Translations under genes and position numbers: made by a program
Shown here: piece by piece, positions 25,283 to 33,302 of the stretch
Numbering within the stretch: position 1 is the stretch's first letter
Layout of the letters: every line of letters starts with the position of its first letter
Notes under the pieces: generated by a model
Seen by the model: only the letters and a program-made list of their open reading frames with translations
Database searches by the model: none
Told to the model about the DNA's origin: nothing
Assembly: GCA_045613545.1 (NCBI GenBank)
Contig: JAZLBD010000005.1
Span: 36,175 to 100,174, forward strand
From: Scatosoma sp045613545
GTDB taxonomy: Bacteria > Bacillota > Clostridia > Christensenellales > Borkfalkiaceae
Reading direction: 5' to 3'
Length of the DNA stretch: 64,000 nucleotides

Positions 25283-26229
25283 AATTCTTCCCTTTTGTCC
25301 TCTGTGCGTTTCGATAATTCTACTAATTTTCTAAGCCTATGATTGAGGCAACTTTTACTAATCGACAGTTTTTCGGCAAGTTCGCCTAGCGAAAGGGTGG
25401 GATACGCCGTTCTCGCTTTTGCCGTTTCCACGAGGGCAGGCTCTAATAAGGAAAGCTCCCCGCTCTCTTCCAAAAGGCGTATGCAAAGAACCTGCCTAAC
25501 CGCCGCCCTCGCCGTTTTATCGGCGTTTCCCGAATAGCAGTTCGCCGTTCGGTTGTTTCGGTTTGCTTCGTCCCGTTTTTCCACGAACGAAGAGAATTTT
25601 TTCAAAGCTTTTTCCGCGCCGATCACCGACAAGAAATCGGAGATAAGCTCCTTGCTTTTGATATACGCCACCGCCGTCGTTTGCCTCTCCACCGTCTTAG
25701 CGAGGATCTCTTCGAGGAGCAAGGCGTCGCAAAATTCCTCCGCCTCTGCAAGAGTGGGAAACACGACCGCCAAGTGATAGCCCGTGCGCGTGTCCTCTTT
25801 CGGCAACAGACAACTTCCTCCCCCCAAAAAAGCGCCTTGGAGGTAGGCGATGCGACGAGCGGGAGAAGAGAGGATCTTTTTGCCGATTTTTTCCTTTCTT
25901 CCGCGCCCTTTAGCGAATAAATCTAACTCGCTTAAAATCTCTTGCGCGTGAGAGCCCACGTACTCTAAAACAAGCTTCCCTCTACCGTTTTTCCGATCGA
26001 CGCTCGTGCGGGAAATCGTCAAATTCTCGCCGTACAATTCCTCGAAAATCGCCAAAAAATATTCGGCGACCTTTTCCGTTTCGGACACGATAAAAAAAGC
26101 AGGTTTCCCGTCCCGTTCCCCCACGACGCCACTTACTCGAATAAACGCGGAAAGAGCGGAAACTTTTTCCTCTCTCGATTGCATTTCTCGCGTAGCAAGT
26201 TCTTTTTTTATCTCCGAAGTAAAACTCAT
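25279..26229 (-). CDS. whiA: WhiA-family DNA-binding regulator
   Basis: The 316-residue protein has the WhiA layout: an N-terminal LAGLIDADG-like domain (AYLQGAFLGGGSCLLP), the conserved NRxxNCYSGNADKT segment and a C-terminal helix-turn-helix (LSLGELAEKLSISKSCLNHR). WhiA proteins affect cell division and chromosome segregation in Gram-positives. The usual partners rapZ and yvcK are absent; instead murB and a PHP gene precede and dnaE overlaps its stop. Confidence 0.93.
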   Translation of the reverse strand: MSFTSEIKKELATREMQSREEKVSALSAFIRVSGVVGERDGKPAFFIVSETEKVAEYFLAIFEELYGENLTISRTSVDRKNGRGKLVLEYVGSHAQEILSELDLFAKGRGRKEKIGKKILSSPARRIAYLQGAFLGGGSCLLPKEDTRTGYHLAVVFPTLAEAEEFCDALLLEEILAKTVERQTTAVAYIKSKELISDFLSVIGAEKALKKFSSFVEKRDEANRNNRTANCYSGNADKTARAAVRQVLCIRLLEESGELSLLEPALVETAKARTAYPTLSLGELAEKLSISKSCLNHRLRKLVELSKRTEDKREEL

Positions 26230-26232
26230 AGC

Positions 26233-27012
26233 TTATCCTTTTTTGTTTTTCCAATCCGCAAAGCGGAAAGAAGGGGTGCGCCCGTCGATATTATCTATCC
26301 TGTCCAGCGGAAATTTCACCCGTTTTAATTGCTCTTCCACAAGTAAAACTTCCCCCACTCGATTGCTCGTATGCGCATCCGAGCCAATGACGAACCGACA
26401 ACCCGTTTCCAAGAGGCTTAAAAGCTCCTCGTCCGTGAGGTGCTGTTTCTTCGCGTTCAGTTCAATATACGTCCCGTAATCGCCGGCGCATTTCGCCACT
26501 TCTTTTACGTCGCACGGGGTTAAAAAACCGATATGCGAAAGGACGTCGATGGGATTTTTCTTGATCGCTTCTATATACGCCTTCGTGTTGTAGTCGACGA
26601 GCTTTTCGCTAGGGTTTTTATGAAACTTGTCCGCAACGAAATTTCCGCCGAAATACCGCCACCACGCCTTAAGATTTGCGTAGCCGACGAGCACGTGTTT
26701 TCCGCAAACGAACAGGTCGAAATCTTTGTAGTCACTCTCTTTCATATCCGTTTTTCCGTCGCAGGAAAGGATATTCGCCTCCATTCCGACGAGCACTTGT
26801 ACGCCCGTCTCTTCGCTCGCCATTTGACATTCTTTTTTCAAATATTCTATTTTGCTTCGTCTAAGCCCAAACGCCAAATGTGAAAAGCCGTGATCGGTAA
26901 TCCCAAGCTCGACAAGTCCCTTTTTTTTCGCCTCGATCGCGTTTTCCAGCACGGTGTTTTTTCCGTGCGAAAAAGGGGTATGCGTATGGTAATCCGCTTG
27001 TAATCTAAACAT
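26233..27012 (-). CDS. PHP-domain metal-dependent phosphoesterase
   Basis: The 259-residue protein has PHP motifs: DYHTHTPFSHG (residues 7-17), GITDHGF, GMEANIL, and the late GSDAHTSNRVGE. These form a trinuclear metal site as in YcdX and histidinol phosphatase. Substrate unknown; histidinol phosphate is possible, but no his genes are nearby. The start at 27012 has AGAGGA upstream; a longer frame would lie inside murB. It sits between murB (8-base gap) and whiA (3-base gap). Confidence 0.8.
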   Translation of the reverse strand: MFRLQADYHTHTPFSHGKNTVLENAIEAKKKGLVELGITDHGFSHLAFGLRRSKIEYLKKECQMASEETGVQVLVGMEANILSCDGKTDMKESDYKDFDLFVCGKHVLVGYANLKAWWRYFGGNFVADKFHKNPSEKLVDYNTKAYIEAIKKNPIDVLSHIGFLTPCDVKEVAKCAGDYGTYIELNAKKQHLTDEELLSLLETGCRFVIGSDAHTSNRVGEVLLVEEQLKRVKFPLDRIDNIDGRTPSFRFADWKNKKG

Positions 27013-27020
27013 AATTTCCT

Positions 27021-27905
27021 CTATTTTAAATACTGTATTTCTTCTTGCAATAAAACGCCGAATTTTTCCAAAACCGCCCGTTTTACGATTTGTATGAGGG
27101 AGGCTACCTCCTCCGAGACTGCCGTGCCGTCGTTTATGATAAAATTCGCGTGCTGTTCGGAAACGAACGCACCGCCCACGCGCAGACCCTTTAAGCCCGC
27201 CCGTTCGATAAGTTCGCCCGCCGTACCTTCCGTCGGGTTTTTGAACACGCAACCCATACTCTTCCCCTTGGGCAGATGCGCGCGCCTTTCTCTGACCGCC
27301 TTTCGATTTTCGGCTACTTTCTCGCTCGTCGCCTTTTGTAAACGGAAAAATCCGCCTAAAACAAGCATTTTTTCTTTCATAAAAACGCTATTTTTATAGG
27401 AATATTCACATTCGCTTTTGTGTAGCGTCCATATTCTTCCATTGCGATAGACGACGACCGATTCTACGATATCTTGCATATACCGTCCTTGCGCCCCAGC
27501 GTTCATATATAGCGCGCCACCGATCGAAGTGGGAATCCCTTGCAAAAATTCGGCACCCGAAAGCCCTCTGTTTTCACAATCTTTCAGCCAAACGCTTGCT
27601 TGTACGCCACACTCGCAAAAAATTCGCCCGTCAAACCCCGTTTGGGTTAAGTTCTTCGTAAAAACGATGGCGCTCTCCACCTTAGAGGGGGGCAACACGT
27701 TCGTTCCGTTGCCGAGCACGATAAAAGGAATTTTTTTCCGCTCGCAAAAGACGACCGATTTCACAAATTGCGACAAAGTTTTGGGGTATAGTGCGACGGG
27801 AATTCTCCCACCGACCCCAATGGAAGTACACGTTGCAAAAGGGACGTCTCTTCGAGCAATCCCTGCAAATTCCTCGCACAAACGTATAATCTCCCATTTC
27901 ATCAT
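27021..27905 (-). CDS. murB: UDP-N-acetylenolpyruvoylglucosamine reductase
   Basis: Second step of UDP-MurNAc synthesis for peptidoglycan. The 294-residue flavoprotein has LGNGTNVL (FAD site), GIPTSIGGALYMNAGA, YSYKNSVF and GCVFKNP, whose Cys takes the place of the catalytic Ser seen in many MurBs; Cys is common in Gram-positive enzymes. Two ATGs are adjacent (27905, 27902); AAGGAG is eight bases before the first. It leads the murB-PHP-whiA-dnaE operon. Confidence 0.93.
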   Translation of the reverse strand: MMKWEIIRLCEEFAGIARRDVPFATCTSIGVGGRIPVALYPKTLSQFVKSVVFCERKKIPFIVLGNGTNVLPPSKVESAIVFTKNLTQTGFDGRIFCECGVQASVWLKDCENRGLSGAEFLQGIPTSIGGALYMNAGAQGRYMQDIVESVVVYRNGRIWTLHKSECEYSYKNSVFMKEKMLVLGGFFRLQKATSEKVAENRKAVRERRAHLPKGKSMGCVFKNPTEGTAGELIERAGLKGLRVGGAFVSEQHANFIINDGTAVSEEVASLIQIVKRAVLEKFGVLLQEEIQYLK

Positions 27906-27920
27906 AGATCATACTCCTTC

Positions 27921-27949
27921 ATTGTAGCATATTTGCTGAAATTTTGAAA
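27921..27949 (-). promoter_or_regulatory. Promoter of murB operon
   Basis: Minus strand TTTCAA, 17 bases, TACAAT (27921-27926) preceded by TGC (extended -10). The leader would be very short and begin at the ribosome site. Confidence 0.6.
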
Positions 27950-28076
27950 GGAATTTTGCACGCTTTTTGAAAGTTTTTCAAAACTTCCTCCCACCCTCTA
28001 TCCTTATGCCAAGCCAACGAAAAGGGTGCTTGTATCGAAAATATTTTTCTCCCTCCCCCCCTACAACCAAAAAAAA

Positions 28077-28107
28077 CAACAAAAAAACGGCTTTTTCTCG
28101 CCGTTTT
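28077..28107 (-). terminator. Terminator of the SipW-module operon
   Basis: On the minus strand AAAACGGC pairs with GCCGTTTT and seven T in total follow the stem base; it lies about 35 bases after the last stop. Confidence 0.8.
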
Positions 28108-28142
28108 CATTGTTCTCGTAAGTTTTTGCAGTTGTTCCTTTT

Positions 28143-29129
28143 TTACGAAATCGTAAACATAATCGACGTATCTCCCACGACGCGAACGTAATATTGAACG
28201 TTTTGTTTCGCCGTAAACGAAACGGAAAAAACGTCCGACCCGTTTTCGTCTTTCGTGGAAGAACTTTGCGTTGCTACGCTCGTTTCTTGTCCGTTCTCCA
28301 AAACGAAAACGGAAAAACGCGCGTTGGCGTTGGAAGTGCTTATCGTGAGCGTTTGGTTTCCACTTGGCGTGACGTCGTAATACGCCGTCTCCGTAGCCGA
28401 ATCGACGTCCGTCGTCACCGTTTGCCCCACGTAGGCGTAGATGGAATTCGCCGTCGACGTGCCTTGCTTTCCCGCCGTCCAAGTCGCTATATCTATCGAG
28501 GGAGTGTTTGCAAGCGCGCCAAAAATCGACGTATCTTGATACCAACCCGGATACGCATATCCTCTCGCCGAGCCTTGCGCAACCCATTCCCCGTTCTCCA
28601 ATTGCAAAACGGTGCGATACACGACGTACACGTATCGATCTTCGGGGATATTATGATTGCTTTCCCAAAAACCAGTCGAGCCACCCAAATCCACGCTCGT
28701 GGTATATAAATACCGCGTCTCCGCTTCATTCTCTTCCGTACTTTCATCGTCGGCGGGGAAATGTAGCAAATAGTCAAGATTTTCCGTTTCGACCGATTGA
28801 ATCCCTTGCCAATTCGCGACTAAGTCCATACTGCCGTAAGTATCCTTGGATTCTTCTTGTCGATCGCTAATTTGACTGTTCAACTTAGAATTTGGTTTAT
28901 TTAATTCCGTAAGAACCGTACTGGCGAGCTGTTGATGGGCGGCACCGGCGGTTGGATTATCGGGAAGTACTTCCGAAGAATCCCACTGAAAAGGAGCAAG
29001 CTCGAATTGGAGGGAAATATCTTGCGACAAAATCGCCCCCTCGGCAAATTGCCAAGTGGCAAACGCACCGCCCATAAGGGTACAGGCAGTGAGTAACCCT
29101 CCCATTAATTTTGCACACAAATTCTTCAT
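28143..29129 (-). CDS. Large secreted protein with SipW-type signal peptide (TasA-like module)
   Basis: The 328-residue protein starts MKNLCAKLMGGLLTACTLMG and continues GGAFATWQFAEGA, the class of signal peptide cut by SipW-type peptidases (compare YATWTFAEG in the gene at 30335). The mature part is Ser/Thr/Asn/Asp-rich and beta-rich, with a C-terminal domain (about 225-328) resembling an extracellular carbohydrate- or collagen-binding pre-peptidase C-terminal type domain (YYDVTPSGNQTLTIS and QNVQYYVRVVGD). It overlaps the peptidase gene by four bases. Role: probable extracellular matrix or fibre component, by analogy with TasA/TapA. Confidence 0.75.
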   Translation of the reverse strand: MKNLCAKLMGGLLTACTLMGGAFATWQFAEGAILSQDISLQFELAPFQWDSSEVLPDNPTAGAAHQQLASTVLTELNKPNSKLNSQISDRQEESKDTYGSMDLVANWQGIQSVETENLDYLLHFPADDESTEENEAETRYLYTTSVDLGGSTGFWESNHNIPEDRYVYVVYRTVLQLENGEWVAQGSARGYAYPGWYQDTSIFGALANTPSIDIATWTAGKQGTSTANSIYAYVGQTVTTDVDSATETAYYDVTPSGNQTLTISTSNANARFSVFVLENGQETSVATQSSSTKDENGSDVFSVSFTAKQNVQYYVRVVGDTSIMFTIS

Positions 29130-30193
29130 TTCTCGCGCCTCAACAAACTCTTTTTAGATCCTTTCGTGTTTTCGTCCTCGAAGCCATGCATGGGCGGATT
29201 TTCCGCCATATCCAACCACTTATCCGTCAACGTTTTGATATACTCTTCCCGCGCCCACTCTTCCGCGCTTTGGTCAAGGAAAAAAGCCTCCTCCCCCACG
29301 TCCGCACTAGGCGACGCGTACGTTTGCACGCTTGTAGGATAGTATATCGATTCATCCGCTACCCCAAGAGATTGTACGGGTAGCGCCGTGAAATAGGTCG
29401 GTTGCAACGGCACGGTAAAAAACCACCGATTCTTATCTTCTAACAACCGATTCAAGCGTTTTTTTTCTTCCCGTTCGATTTTCTTTTCGAAAATAGGCAC
29501 GTAGACGATACACAAAGCGCAAAGTATAATGCAAAGATACCCCACGGGCGCTTGCAAAAACACGATAAAGCTCCCTACGTGCGGAATACGTTTTCCACGG
29601 TAAATCGCCCGCATTTGACTATACTCTACGGGCAAATCGGGGGTTTTTACGTTATCCCCTTGCGTGATAAACAAACGGCTCGTCGGATGCTGTTCGTTCG
29701 GCTCTTCAATCTTCACGATGCGATGGACGATAAGCATATCGTCCAGTTCGTAAACGACCACGTCGTATAATTTCAGTTCCGATTCTTTGGGAAGCTTCTC
29801 CGTTCTTATCAAATCGAATTTATTAAACTGATCATTCAATCCGTTTTTCGTTAAATACCCGTTATTTTTATGTTTTTTCGACATCGAATCGCTGTAAACG
29901 ACTCGATACACGGGTATCGTGTTTACCGTATTTTGATTCGCTTGTAAATAAACGGCATACCCGAATACGAAAAAAAGCACCGCGACGAAAAATGCGGTAA
30001 ATATCTTTTCCGCAAAACAAGTTTTTTTCTTTCCATAGCCCCGTTTTTCATATTCATCCAGAATATTTTCATCTTCCACGCCACTGCGTATCCCTTTTAA
30101 CGTCAAACGTAGAATAAAGGCAAGCATAACGGTAAATAATACCGTTAACGTTATAAAAACAATCAAACACAAAACAAAAACGTAACGTTCCAT
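29126..30193 (-). CDS. sipW: SipW/ER-type signal peptidase I with a long cytoplasmic tail
   Basis: The 355-residue membrane peptidase has two N-terminal helices (about 3-30 and 65-85), the catalytic Ser in VYSDSMSKK and, where bacterial LepB has Lys, a His in LIVHRIVKI, which marks the archaeal/ER/SipW class. GDNVKTPD matches the conserved GDN box. A further helix near 210-230 leads to a 120-residue C-terminal tail unusual for SipW, ending with YYPTSVQ and EEYIKTLTDKWLDMAENPP. The same tail pattern occurs in the 35757 gene. The start at 30193 has GGAG nine bases upstream. Its substrates are presumably the two flanking genes. Confidence 0.85.
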   Translation of the reverse strand: MERYVFVLCLIVFITLTVLFTVMLAFILRLTLKGIRSGVEDENILDEYEKRGYGKKKTCFAEKIFTAFFVAVLFFVFGYAVYLQANQNTVNTIPVYRVVYSDSMSKKHKNNGYLTKNGLNDQFNKFDLIRTEKLPKESELKLYDVVVYELDDMLIVHRIVKIEEPNEQHPTSRLFITQGDNVKTPDLPVEYSQMRAIYRGKRIPHVGSFIVFLQAPVGYLCIILCALCIVYVPIFEKKIEREEKKRLNRLLEDKNRWFFTVPLQPTYFTALPVQSLGVADESIYYPTSVQTYASPSADVGEEAFFLDQSAEEWAREEYIKTLTDKWLDMAENPPMHGFEDENTKGSKKSLLRREK

Positions 30194-30255
30194 ATATACC
30201 TGCTCCAAGAAAGGCTCTGCCTAAACGAGCAAAACCAAAATAAAAAAGCAACCGT

Positions 30256-30279
30256 ACCGCAACGCAAATGCGTTGCGGT
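30256..30279 (-). terminator. Attenuator-like hairpin between the small SipW substrate and the peptidase
   Basis: Perfect 10-base stem ACCGCAACGC/GCGTTGCGGT with loop of four. The T run on the minus strand starts eight bases later, so read-through is likely; this would make the first gene more abundant than the peptidase. Confidence 0.5.
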
Positions 30280-30334
30280 GACAGCCACTTCCCCTCTTTG
30301 TTTTTAATTTTTGAAACTATCTCTTTTTTCTACG

Positions 30335-30877
30335 TTATTCCGCGCTGAACGTCAACGTGACGCTATCGTTGGAAAGCGCCGCCTCAAACGCGCTGTATTC
30401 CGCTTGCGTATCCAATTGGATATCCAACGTATCTTGGAACACCAAACCCAAATCCTCCGCTTGAATCGTCCAACTCGTAGCGCCTGCCGTACTCGTTAAT
30501 TTGGATCCGGTCACGGTCGTCTTAAACGCATCGCCGTTTACGGTAATCGTACACGTAATAACCACGGAGCTGATATCCGCGCAATGCGCGCCACCATTGC
30601 TCGTGTCCGTATTTTTCGTCAAGCTCACGGTTATCGAACCAGCGGGAACAATCTCTGCCTTGTGGTCGCCATTCTCATCGTCGATCGTAAAAGACAAATC
30701 GTTATTCTCGATATCCAAAATACCCTTCGGAACTTCCGCACTCGCCCCCATCGAAAACGTTTCTTCGATCGGGTCAAGGGATTTAATATCCCCCTCGGCA
30801 AACGTCCACGTAGCGTAAACTCCACCAAGCGTCACACACATCGCCAAAGTAGCCAACAAACCAATTCTTTTTTTCAT
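30335..30877 (-). CDS. Small secreted protein with SipW-type signal peptide (TasA/camelysin-like)
   Basis: The 180-residue protein begins MKKRIGLLATLAMCVTLGG followed by VYATWTFAEGD, the SipW-dependent signal class. The mature part is a single beta-rich domain with alternating Thr/Val strands (SSVVITCTITVNGDAFKTTV), as in TasA and camelysin, which assemble into extracellular fibres. It is the first gene of a three-gene operon with the peptidase and a second substrate. The start at 30877 has AGGAGA ten bases upstream; the longer frame to 31057 crosses the promoter and is not used. Confidence 0.8.
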   Translation of the reverse strand: MKKRIGLLATLAMCVTLGGVYATWTFAEGDIKSLDPIEETFSMGASAEVPKGILDIENNDLSFTIDDENGDHKAEIVPAGSITVSLTKNTDTSNGGAHCADISSVVITCTITVNGDAFKTTVTGSKLTSTAGATSWTIQAEDLGLVFQDTLDIQLDTQAEYSAFEAALSNDSVTLTFSAE

Positions 30878-30944
30878 AATATATCTCCTAAAAAAAATTT
30901 GATACCGTTTGAGAAAAGCACTAACTTTTGCTTTATATTGCATG

Positions 30945-30973
30945 ATTATACATCTTTTTGTGATGTATGTCAA
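30945..30973 (-). promoter_or_regulatory. Consensus promoter of the SipW module
   Basis: Minus strand TTGACA (30968-30973), 17 bases, TATAAT (30945-30950), a perfect consensus. Its spacer is almost entirely filled by an inverted repeat that is probably an operator. Confidence 0.88.
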
Positions 30974-30998
30974 GTATTTTACATCATTTTGTGGTATT
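30949..30998. promoter_or_regulatory. Twin operators 31 bp apart, likely for the divergent XRE regulator
   Basis: TACATCTTTTTGTGATGTA (30949-30967) and TACATCATTTTGTGGTATT (30980-30998) are near-identical and spaced three helical turns apart. The first is an inverted repeat (ACATC/GATGT) inside the -35/-10 spacer of the leftward consensus promoter; the second lies just upstream of its -35. Binding would block the SipW operon. Confidence 0.65.
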
Positions 30999-31044
30999 TT
31001 TTGTATGAGCACGCTATTAAAAAAAGATAATTGGGGAAACGTAT

Positions 31045-31254
31045 ATGCAAATAGCAAAAATTATCGGGGAAAACTTAAAGGAGGCTCGGAGGTTTAAGGG
31101 GCTTACGCAAAAGGCGGTGGCGGAAAGAATGCATATGACGCAACAGCAGTATAGCCGTTTTGAGAACGGGATTTTTGAACTGAATTACGCACAGATTCTA
31201 TTTTTATGTAATCTATACGACATTATGCCAAACGAGTTATTCAACTTAAAATGA
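31045..31254 (+). CDS. XRE-family (SinR-like) regulator
   Basis: The 69-residue protein is a single Cro/C1-type helix-turn-helix (ENLKEARRFKGLTQKAVAER, then MTQQQYSRFENG). It has GGGGAA nine bases before the ATG and a terminator right after. It is divergent from the SipW module, with twin operator-like repeats between them, so it probably represses that operon as SinR represses tapA-sipW-tasA in Bacillus. Target and inducer are inferred. Confidence 0.85.
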   Translation: MQIAKIIGENLKEARRFKGLTQKAVAERMHMTQQQYSRFENGIFELNYAQILFLCNLYDIMPNELFNLK

Positions 31255-31256
31255 AG

Positions 31257-31285
31257 AAGCCAAGCTTATGAAGCTTGGCTCTTTT
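31257..31285 (+). terminator. Terminator of the XRE gene
   Basis: AGCCAAGCTT pairs with AAGCTTGGCT, followed by CTTTTTCTT, just after the stop. Confidence 0.88.
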
Positions 31286-31287
31286 TC

Positions 31288-31905
31288 TTATTTCCTATTG
31301 TTTTGAAACCAATGCCGAACGTAATCGGCAACGCAAGGCACGATTTCCTTGATCACCGTACCGCTCGTGTTCACGCAAAGGTTATATTCTTCGCGATTTC
31401 CCCACTCTCCGCCGAGGAATAACCCGTGCAACTTCTTCCTGCTTTTATCTATTTTTTTCATTTTCTTCAGCAGTTGCTTGTCGGTATAAGCCTCCGATTG
31501 GTCCATATATTCTCGGCAACGTTTGAGCTTGGATTTCTCGTCCGCATACACGAAAATTTTGAACGGATTTTTGTCCTGTAAAATGACGTCCGCGCACCTT
31601 CCGACGATAATGCAGTCTTGTTTGGCAAGCTTTCGGATTACCTTTCTTTGCAAGGCTAAAACTTCCGTTGCAGGGTGCATTCCGATAAGCGCAGTTGAGG
31701 AAAAGGTTTGACCAAAGGTCAAAAATATACCGCTCGGCATACCGTTTTCCAGCACGTGCTCCACGTACCCCTCGTCAAGCATACTGTTTTTCGCAATCTC
31801 CGTTATAATTTCTTTGTCGTAGTAGGCGATTTGCAATTCGTCCGCCAAACGCTTGCCCACTTCTCTGCCACCGCTACCAAACTCTCTACCTATCGTGATA
31901 AGCAT
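31288..31905 (-). CDS. Cytidylate kinase-like protein
   Basis: The 205-residue P-loop protein starts MLITIGREFGSGGREVGKRL, the N-terminal pattern of the cytidylate-kinase-like family, with a Walker-like glycine loop and IIVGRCADVIL in the middle. The family is common in Clostridia as stand-alone genes of uncertain substrate, distinct from Cmk. It has its own promoter (minus TTGACA, 17 bases, TAAAAT at 31951-31979). Confidence 0.82.
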   Translation of the reverse strand: MLITIGREFGSGGREVGKRLADELQIAYYDKEIITEIAKNSMLDEGYVEHVLENGMPSGIFLTFGQTFSSTALIGMHPATEVLALQRKVIRKLAKQDCIIVGRCADVILQDKNPFKIFVYADEKSKLKRCREYMDQSEAYTDKQLLKKMKKIDKSRKKLHGLFLGGEWGNREEYNLCVNTSGTVIKEIVPCVADYVRHWFQNNRK

Positions 31906-31950
31906 ATCTTTACGCCTCCTTATAACCGAAAAGGGAGTTCCTTTTCCTTT

Positions 31951-31979
31951 ATTTTACTACACTTCTCGCCTCTTGTCAA
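31951..31979 (-). promoter_or_regulatory. Promoter of the cytidylate kinase-like gene
   Basis: Minus strand TTGACA (31974-31979), 17 bases, TAAAAT (31951-31956), about 45 bases before the start. Confidence 0.75.
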
Positions 31980-32059
31980 GATTTTTCCAAAAAATCACCC
32001 GCTTTTGCTTGAAAGCCTTTCCTTGTGGGTATACTATAATAAAAGACTCGGAGGTTTTT

Positions 32060-33082
32060 ATGAAAATAGCATTCTTTGACAGTAAATCGTATGATAAGCT
32101 TTCCTTTGAAAAGTACCCTTCAAACGATTTTCAGCTCAAATTTTTTGAAACGAAACTCACGGAGGATACCGTAGATCTTGCCAAGGGCTACGACGCTATT
32201 TGCGTTTTCGTCAACGACACGGTCAATCGCGCCGTCATTGACAAGCTTTGCGCGTTCGGAATAAAAATGATCGCGCTTCGTTGCGCGGGGTTTAATAACG
32301 TCGATATGGAATACGCCTACGGAAAAATCCATGTCTTCCGCGTCCCTGCCTATTCCCCGCACGCCGTCGCAGAGCATACGATGGCGCTCCTGCTCACGTC
32401 CATTCGCCGTATTCATAAGGCGTACATTCGCACGAAAGATTTCAATTTCAGTTTGAACGGCCTCACTGGATTTAATTTATACGGAAAGACGATGGGGATC
32501 GTCGGCACGGGCAAAATCGGTAAAGTGTTTGCGGATATTTGTAAGGGCTTTGGATTAAACGTTCTCGCTTACGACAAATTCCCCGACCTCACCACCGGAC
32601 TTAACTACGTGACTTTGGAAGAACTGCTCGAACAGAGCGATATCATTTCCCTGCATTGCCCTCTCACGAAAGAAACCAATCATTTAATCAATAAAAAAAC
32701 CATCGAAAAGATGAAAAAAGGGGTGGTCATTTTGAACACCTCGCGAGGGGGGCTTATCGACGCGGACGCGCTCCTTGACGGGATTAAATCAAGAAAGGTG
32801 GGCGCGGCTTGTCTTGACGTGTACGAGGAAGAATCGGATTTTTTCTTCGAGGATTACTCGGGGCATATTGTGGAGGACGATACGTTGGCACGGCTCATTA
32901 CGATGCCGAACATCATCGTCACTTCCCACCAAGCGTTTTTGACGGAAGAGGCTCTTTCCAACATAGCCGAAACGACTATGCAAAACTTCCACGACTTCTT
33001 CACGACGGGCGAGGGGGAAAACGAACTCTGTTTCCCTTGCGAAAGCGCGAACGACTGTAAAAAAATGCGTATGGGTAAATAA
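32060..33082 (+). CDS. ldhA: D-lactate dehydrogenase (D-2-hydroxyacid dehydrogenase family)
   Basis: Reduces pyruvate to D-lactate with NADH. The 340-residue protein has the NAD motif GIVGTGKIGKVFADI (about 148-162), the catalytic Arg in NTSRGGLID, the Glu position in CLDVYEEE, and the His in TSHQAFLTEEAL, a pattern typical of LdhA-type D-LDH. The ATG at 32060 follows GGAGG. TTGAAA and TATACT/TATAAT boxes upstream (32009-32040) are imperfectly spaced, so the promoter is not exact. It is monocistronic with a terminator. Confidence 0.9.
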   Translation: MKIAFFDSKSYDKLSFEKYPSNDFQLKFFETKLTEDTVDLAKGYDAICVFVNDTVNRAVIDKLCAFGIKMIALRCAGFNNVDMEYAYGKIHVFRVPAYSPHAVAEHTMALLLTSIRRIHKAYIRTKDFNFSLNGLTGFNLYGKTMGIVGTGKIGKVFADICKGFGLNVLAYDKFPDLTTGLNYVTLEELLEQSDIISLHCPLTKETNHLINKKTIEKMKKGVVILNTSRGGLIDADALLDGIKSRKVGAACLDVYEEESDFFFEDYSGHIVEDDTLARLITMPNIIVTSHQAFLTEEALSNIAETTMQNFHDFFTTGEGENELCFPCESANDCKKMRMGK

Positions 33083-33099
33083 GAAAAAACAACGCAAAA

Positions 33100-33129
33100 A
33101 ACAACGGCTTGTAAGTCGTTGTTTTTTTC
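33100..33129 (+). terminator. Terminator of D-lactate dehydrogenase gene
   Basis: ACAACGGCTT pairs with AAGTCGTTGT (one wobble), followed by a run of seven T. Confidence 0.85.
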
Positions 33130-33195
33130 ATCCTTTTTCTTTTGAGGTAGAACGTTCTATTCTAAAAAATTTTTTAATTATTTTCATAAAACCCC

Positions 33196-33224
33196 TTGAA
33201 ATTTGTTAAAAAATATAATATAAT
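33196..33224 (+). promoter_or_regulatory. Promoter of the EF-G-like gene
   Basis: TTGAAA (33196-33201), 17 bases, TATAAT (33219-33224), about 75 bases before the ATG. Confidence 0.85.
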
Positions 33225-33302
33225 GATTGTAGTTATCACTTTTCCTCATTTTTTTGGGCGTAAACAAGCGAAATGAAAAGGATAATTAAGGGAGAAAACA
33301 AT

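Noticed and set aside
31853..32059. N-terminal extension of the D-lactate dehydrogenase
   Set aside because: The extension would overlap the promoter region and the divergent gene; the ATG at 32060 has a proper GGAGG site and gives the usual family length.
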